A stretch of DNA of 6,113 nucleotides from NCBI GenBank assembly GCA_020428615.1, contig JAGQMO010000066.1:1-6113 (forward strand), in the 5' to 3' direction. Shown in pieces: positions 4,201-6,113 of this stretch (position 1 is the stretch's first letter; each line of letters begins with the position of its first letter). This stretch comes from Patescibacteria group bacterium (GTDB taxonomy: Bacteria; Patescibacteriota; Minisyncoccia; Phycocordibacterales; UBA1006). The translations under genes were made by a program, and so were the position numbers. The notes beneath the pieces were generated by a model. It did no database searches. It was not told the DNA's origin and was given only the letters and a program-made list of their open reading frames with translations.

Positions 4201-5036
4201 TTAATACGATAAATGATATTTACGGTTGAGGTAATGGTGTTTTCGCCCGTTGGTAAGTCGGGTGCTACTGAACGCGCATCTTCTTCATACGCTACAGCCG
4301 AGAGTGTTTTAGCGTAGTACGGTTCAGGATAGTATCCGTTCCCACCTTCATTAAAGGAAACCACCTTGCCGAGACGTACACCGAGATCTTTGGCAAGTTG
4401 TTTCGCCTTCTCTTTCGCTTCGGCAATGGCCATCTTTCTAGCTTCATCTTGCAGATCATCAGGTTCGTCAATATGGAAGTTTGGACCATACAAATTCTCT
4501 ACCCCAATCTCACCAAAGAGCGTAAGAACTTCTGGAACTTTGTCAAAATCACGGAGTTTCACTGAAACATTCTGGCTGACATCAAAACCGACTTGAACTT
4601 GTTTTTGGTTTTCTCCTGGGAAGTATACCGTACCGTCAACCCCCACCTTTTGCGTTGTTTGATCGACACGTACCCACTCGTATCGCGGATACATGGTATA
4701 GGACTCTGTCTTAATATCTTTTTTATCAACACCAATACGATCAAGTCCATCGAGAATGGTCGCTAATTTTTCAGAAATGACCGACTGTGCTTCGTCAGTG
4801 GTTTTTGACGTTTCTCTGACCGTAAACGAGAATGTTGCCACATCAGGAGTAGCATTTACCTCCGCCGTACCGGTCACTGAAATAGTGTCTCCATCATAAT
4901 TTTTGTTGCCCTTCACGACAAAACCAGTCAGTGTGATCGCGAGGATTGACAACACGAGCAGAAATACTGTCCCCGCATACATGAGTAATTTAATATGACC
5001 CTGGTGGTCTTCATTTTGATTCTTTTTTGATTTCAT
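4197..5036 (-). CDS. SIMPL (DUF541) domain protein, membrane anchored
   Basis: A 279-residue protein with a polar cytoplasmic N-terminus (1-14) and one hydrophobic segment (about 15-43). The rest is a SIMPL/DUF541 domain outside the membrane. The family start motif ISVTGTAEVNATPDVATFSF (52-71) is clear, as is the mid-domain FDVSQNVSVKLRDFDKVPEV (151-170). A Lys/Ala-rich helix (about 199-219) and a closing beta strand, STVNIIYRIK, also fit the family. The family includes E. coli YggE, linked to oxidative stress by genetics, and the oligomeric periplasmic BP26; its molecular role is not settled. The ATG at 5036 is chosen over an in-frame GTG at 5054 because a TATACT hexamer at 5051-5046 overlaps the GTG-started segment. 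The gene is convergent with the prepilin and downstream of the M23-like gene, from which a probable terminator separates it. Confidence 0.9.
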   Translation of the reverse strand: MKSKKNQNEDHQGHIKLLMYAGTVFLLVLSILAITLTGFVVKGNKNYDGDTISVTGTAEVNATPDVATFSFTVRETSKTTDEAQSVISEKLATILDGLDRIGVDKKDIKTESYTMYPRYEWVRVDQTTQKVGVDGTVYFPGENQKQVQVGFDVSQNVSVKLRDFDKVPEVLTLFGEIGVENLYGPNFHIDEPDDLQDEARKMAIAEAKEKAKQLAKDLGVRLGKVVSFNEGGNGYYPEPYYAKTLSAVAYEEDARSVAPDLPTGENTITSTVNIIYRIK

Positions 5037-5045
5037 AACACAACC

Positions 5046-5051
5046 AGTATA
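5046..5051 (-). promoter_or_regulatory. -10 element of the SIMPL gene
   Basis: TATACT on the minus strand ends nine bases before the ATG at 5036, predicting a leader of about two or three bases. The -35 position (about 5069-5074) falls in the T-run of the terminator of the upstream gene and does not match consensus. Confidence 0.5.
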
Positions 5052-5064
5052 CACTGCTTGGTAT

Positions 5065-5095
5065 AAAAATAAAAAAGACGTCTATCATTCCGTCT
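5065..5095 (-). terminator. Probable Rho-independent terminator of the M23-like gene
   Basis: Reading the minus strand, AGACG (5095-5091) and CGTCT (5080-5076) pair around a ten-base loop. They are followed by TTTTTATTTTT (5076-5066). The stem is short, so efficiency is uncertain. It begins two bases after the stop codon, and its T-run leads straight into the SIMPL promoter. Confidence 0.5.
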
Positions 5096-5097
5096 GA

Positions 5098-5799
5098 TTA
5101 CGAACAAAACAACTCTTCAATTTCTTCTGGATTGGTTAGGTGTTGAGTTGTATTATGTTTTGGACGCGCATAGTACAACCGAAATGGATCAATGACAATT
5201 GGGGTTTCCCCGAATTTTCTAAAACTACATTCAAGGTACACACCAGGATGCTGTTCTCGAGCCAAACCAGAAGACGCTGCGGTTCCCAGAATCGTTTTAA
5301 TTGAAACTGGTACGATCGGATGACTACCTAAACTTATTTCTCGAAGCATTTTTTGATACGAATTAAATTTTATCAATGGTTTTTTGAGATGACAGTACAT
5401 GCTATGAAACACATATCCATCTTCTGTAACAATATCAGGGTGCGATAACAGAACATAATAACCATTGACGGCTCCGTACCCTGCATATTCGAGAACACCG
5501 GGATAGATGGGGTAGATTTTTCGATTTCGTGTAAGATCAAGGGACAACCCTGCATGAAAATACTGTGATTCTCTCGTTACCGGATGTACACGAAAACCAA
5601 AATAACCAAAACGTTGGTCAATGTAATTTTTAATGTCTCGAATAACGGGAGATCGAAATGAAACGGTCTTGAGAAACCGATACACCTCTTTCCAAAAATC
5701 AGCATGATGTTCCAAATCGGGGATAGCGTAGGGTTCTTCAAACAGAGGTCTATTTGGACGTAATGTACTTTTATCAACAATAGGAGGAAGATGAATCAT
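5098..5799 (-). CDS. Degenerate M23 (LytM-fold) peptidase-like protein, probably inactive
   Basis: A 233-residue protein whose residues about 60-195 follow the M23/LytM endopeptidase plan: FGYFGFRVHPVT (64-75), FHAGLSLDL (81-89), IYPGVLEYAGYGAVNGYYVL (98-117), HSMYCHL (132-138), LGTAASSG (171-178) and HPGVYLEC (184-191). In active M23 enzymes zinc is held by HxxxD and by the last histidine of HLH. Here H82 is kept, but the aspartate position is S86 and the HLH positions are G186 and Y188. Zinc-dependent cleavage is therefore unlikely; a binding or regulatory role like EnvC/NlpD is possible. There is no signal peptide or membrane span, so the location is unclear. The ATG at 5799 is preferred over an in-frame TTG at 5835 because TATAAT ends seven bases upstream of it. 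It lies between murB and the SIMPL gene. Confidence 0.8.
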   Translation of the reverse strand: MIHLPPIVDKSTLRPNRPLFEEPYAIPDLEHHADFWKEVYRFLKTVSFRSPVIRDIKNYIDQRFGYFGFRVHPVTRESQYFHAGLSLDLTRNRKIYPIYPGVLEYAGYGAVNGYYVLLSHPDIVTEDGYVFHSMYCHLKKPLIKFNSYQKMLREISLGSHPIVPVSIKTILGTAASSGLAREQHPGVYLECSFRKFGETPIVIDPFRLYYARPKHNTTQHLTNPEEIEELFCS

Positions 5800-5806
5800 C
5801 AGCACT

Positions 5807-5835
5807 ATTATAGTAGAGGTTCTCTCCTCCTGCAA
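5807..5835 (-). promoter_or_regulatory. Promoter of the M23-like gene, leaderless
   Basis: A perfect TATAAT on the minus strand (5812-5807) lies seven bases before the ATG at 5799. TTGCAG at 5835-5830 is a partial -35 with a 17-base spacer. An AGGAGG stretch in the spacer (5830-5822 region) is too far from the ATG, and upstream of the predicted RNA start, to be a ribosome binding site. Confidence 0.68.
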
Positions 5836-5845
5836 AAAAGAGTGT

Positions 5846-6113
5846 CTATAAAATCAAAACTTCGGGTTCAAGCGTAATACCAAAAACCGATTGTACATGA
5901 TCCATGATTGTTTTCGCAAAACTCCAAACTTCAGATCCAGTAGCTCCACTTCGATTCACCAATACAAGAGCATGTTTATCATATGTTCCCACAGAACCGT
6001 TCTGCACTCCTTTGTATCCTAAATGTTCAATCAACCATGCCGCAGAAACTTTTATCTGATCGTTCGGTGTATCAAAATATTTAATATCAGGATAATCTGT
6101 TTCTAATGTTTCT
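5846..6113 (-). CDS. murB: UDP-N-acetylenolpyruvoylglucosamine reductase, C-terminal part (runs off window)
   Basis: MurB reduces UDP-GlcNAc-enolpyruvate to UDP-MurNAc with NADPH and FAD in cytoplasmic peptidoglycan synthesis. About 88 C-terminal codons are visible, reading in from position 6112 and ending at TAG. Family features are SAAWLIEHLGYKG, then GTYDKHALVLVNRSGAT, then the closing FGITLEPEVLIL. The glutamate in LEPEV matches the catalytic acid near the C-terminus (E. coli E325). The FAD-binding domain lies outside the window. The protein ends right after that motif without the extra tail of E. coli MurB. The 46-base gap to the M23-like gene holds that gene's own promoter and no clear terminator, so read-through is possible. 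This is the only gene here ending in TAG. Confidence 0.94.
   Translation of the reverse strand, partial: ETLETDYPDIKYFDTPNDQIKVSAAWLIEHLGYKGVQNGSVGTYDKHALVLVNRSGATGSEVWSFAKTIMDHVQSVFGITLEPEVLIL

Noticed and set aside
5037..5054. In-frame GTG start at 5054, giving a SIMPL protein six residues longer
   Set aside because: The added codons are the -10 hexamer TATACT itself, and the ATG at 5036 lies nine bases after it, so the RNA would not include the GTG.
5800..5835. In-frame TTG start at 5835, giving an M23-like protein 12 residues longer
   Set aside because: The extension is encoded by the -35 to -10 region of a good promoter (TTGCAG, 17 bases, TATAAT) whose start point fits the ATG at 5799.
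5791..5877. Plus-strand ORF of 28 codons starting ATG at 5791 with a perfect AGGAGG three bases upstream
   Set aside because: It is antisense to the start of the M23-like gene and the end of murB. The purine run is the complement of coding sequence, and no other gene in the window uses Shine-Dalgarno sites. The peptide resembles nothing recognisable.
1..6113. Alternative genetic code (UGA as glycine, as in Gracilibacteria)
   Set aside because: No coding region contains an in-frame TGA and every protein reads full length in the standard code.

Overview
The window looks like a piece of a small, densely packed bacterial genome, most probably a member of the Candidate Phyla Radiation (Patescibacteria) and, within it, Parcubacteria. 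The grounds are indirect: short proteins with minimal domain content, a type IV prepilin with four cysteines, a membrane-anchored SIMPL protein, very short intergenic gaps, almost exclusive use of TAA stops (nine TAA, one TAG, no TGA), and an rplK gene that is not followed by rplA. No in-frame TGA occurs in any gene, so the standard bacterial code fits. No rRNA, tRNA, mobile element, phage gene or CRISPR array was seen.

Layout. Positions 1-2029 hold a one-carbon and thymidylate block: partial glyA (serine hydroxymethyltransferase), a MazG-type nucleotide pyrophosphohydrolase and a dCMP deaminase on the minus strand, and a divergent dihydrofolate reductase on the plus strand. Together these could take dCTP to dCMP to dUMP and supply and recycle the folate used by a thymidylate synthase not present here. 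Positions 2060-3354 hold a minus-strand core operon secE-nusG-rplK (protein export, transcription elongation, ribosome). Its promoter is near consensus and its leader is about 75 nt and structured. Positions 3389-4173 hold a plus-strand type IV prepilin. Positions 4197-6113 hold minus-strand envelope-type genes: a SIMPL (DUF541) membrane protein, a degenerate M23/LytM-fold protein and the 3' end of murB.

Regulatory architecture is the most striking part. Six of the seven visible transcription-unit starts have a -10 hexamer ending only 6-9 bases before the start codon, so their mRNAs should be leaderless or nearly so. No start in the window has a properly spaced Shine-Dalgarno sequence. Both convergent gene pairs share a perfect bidirectional terminator stem that contains both stop codons. 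At two tandem junctions the terminator of one gene runs straight into the promoter of the next.

No wholly new multi-gene system is evident. The best leads are the leaderless architecture, the M23-fold protein that has lost its catalytic residues and has no signal peptide, and the rplK terminator where rplA would normally lie.
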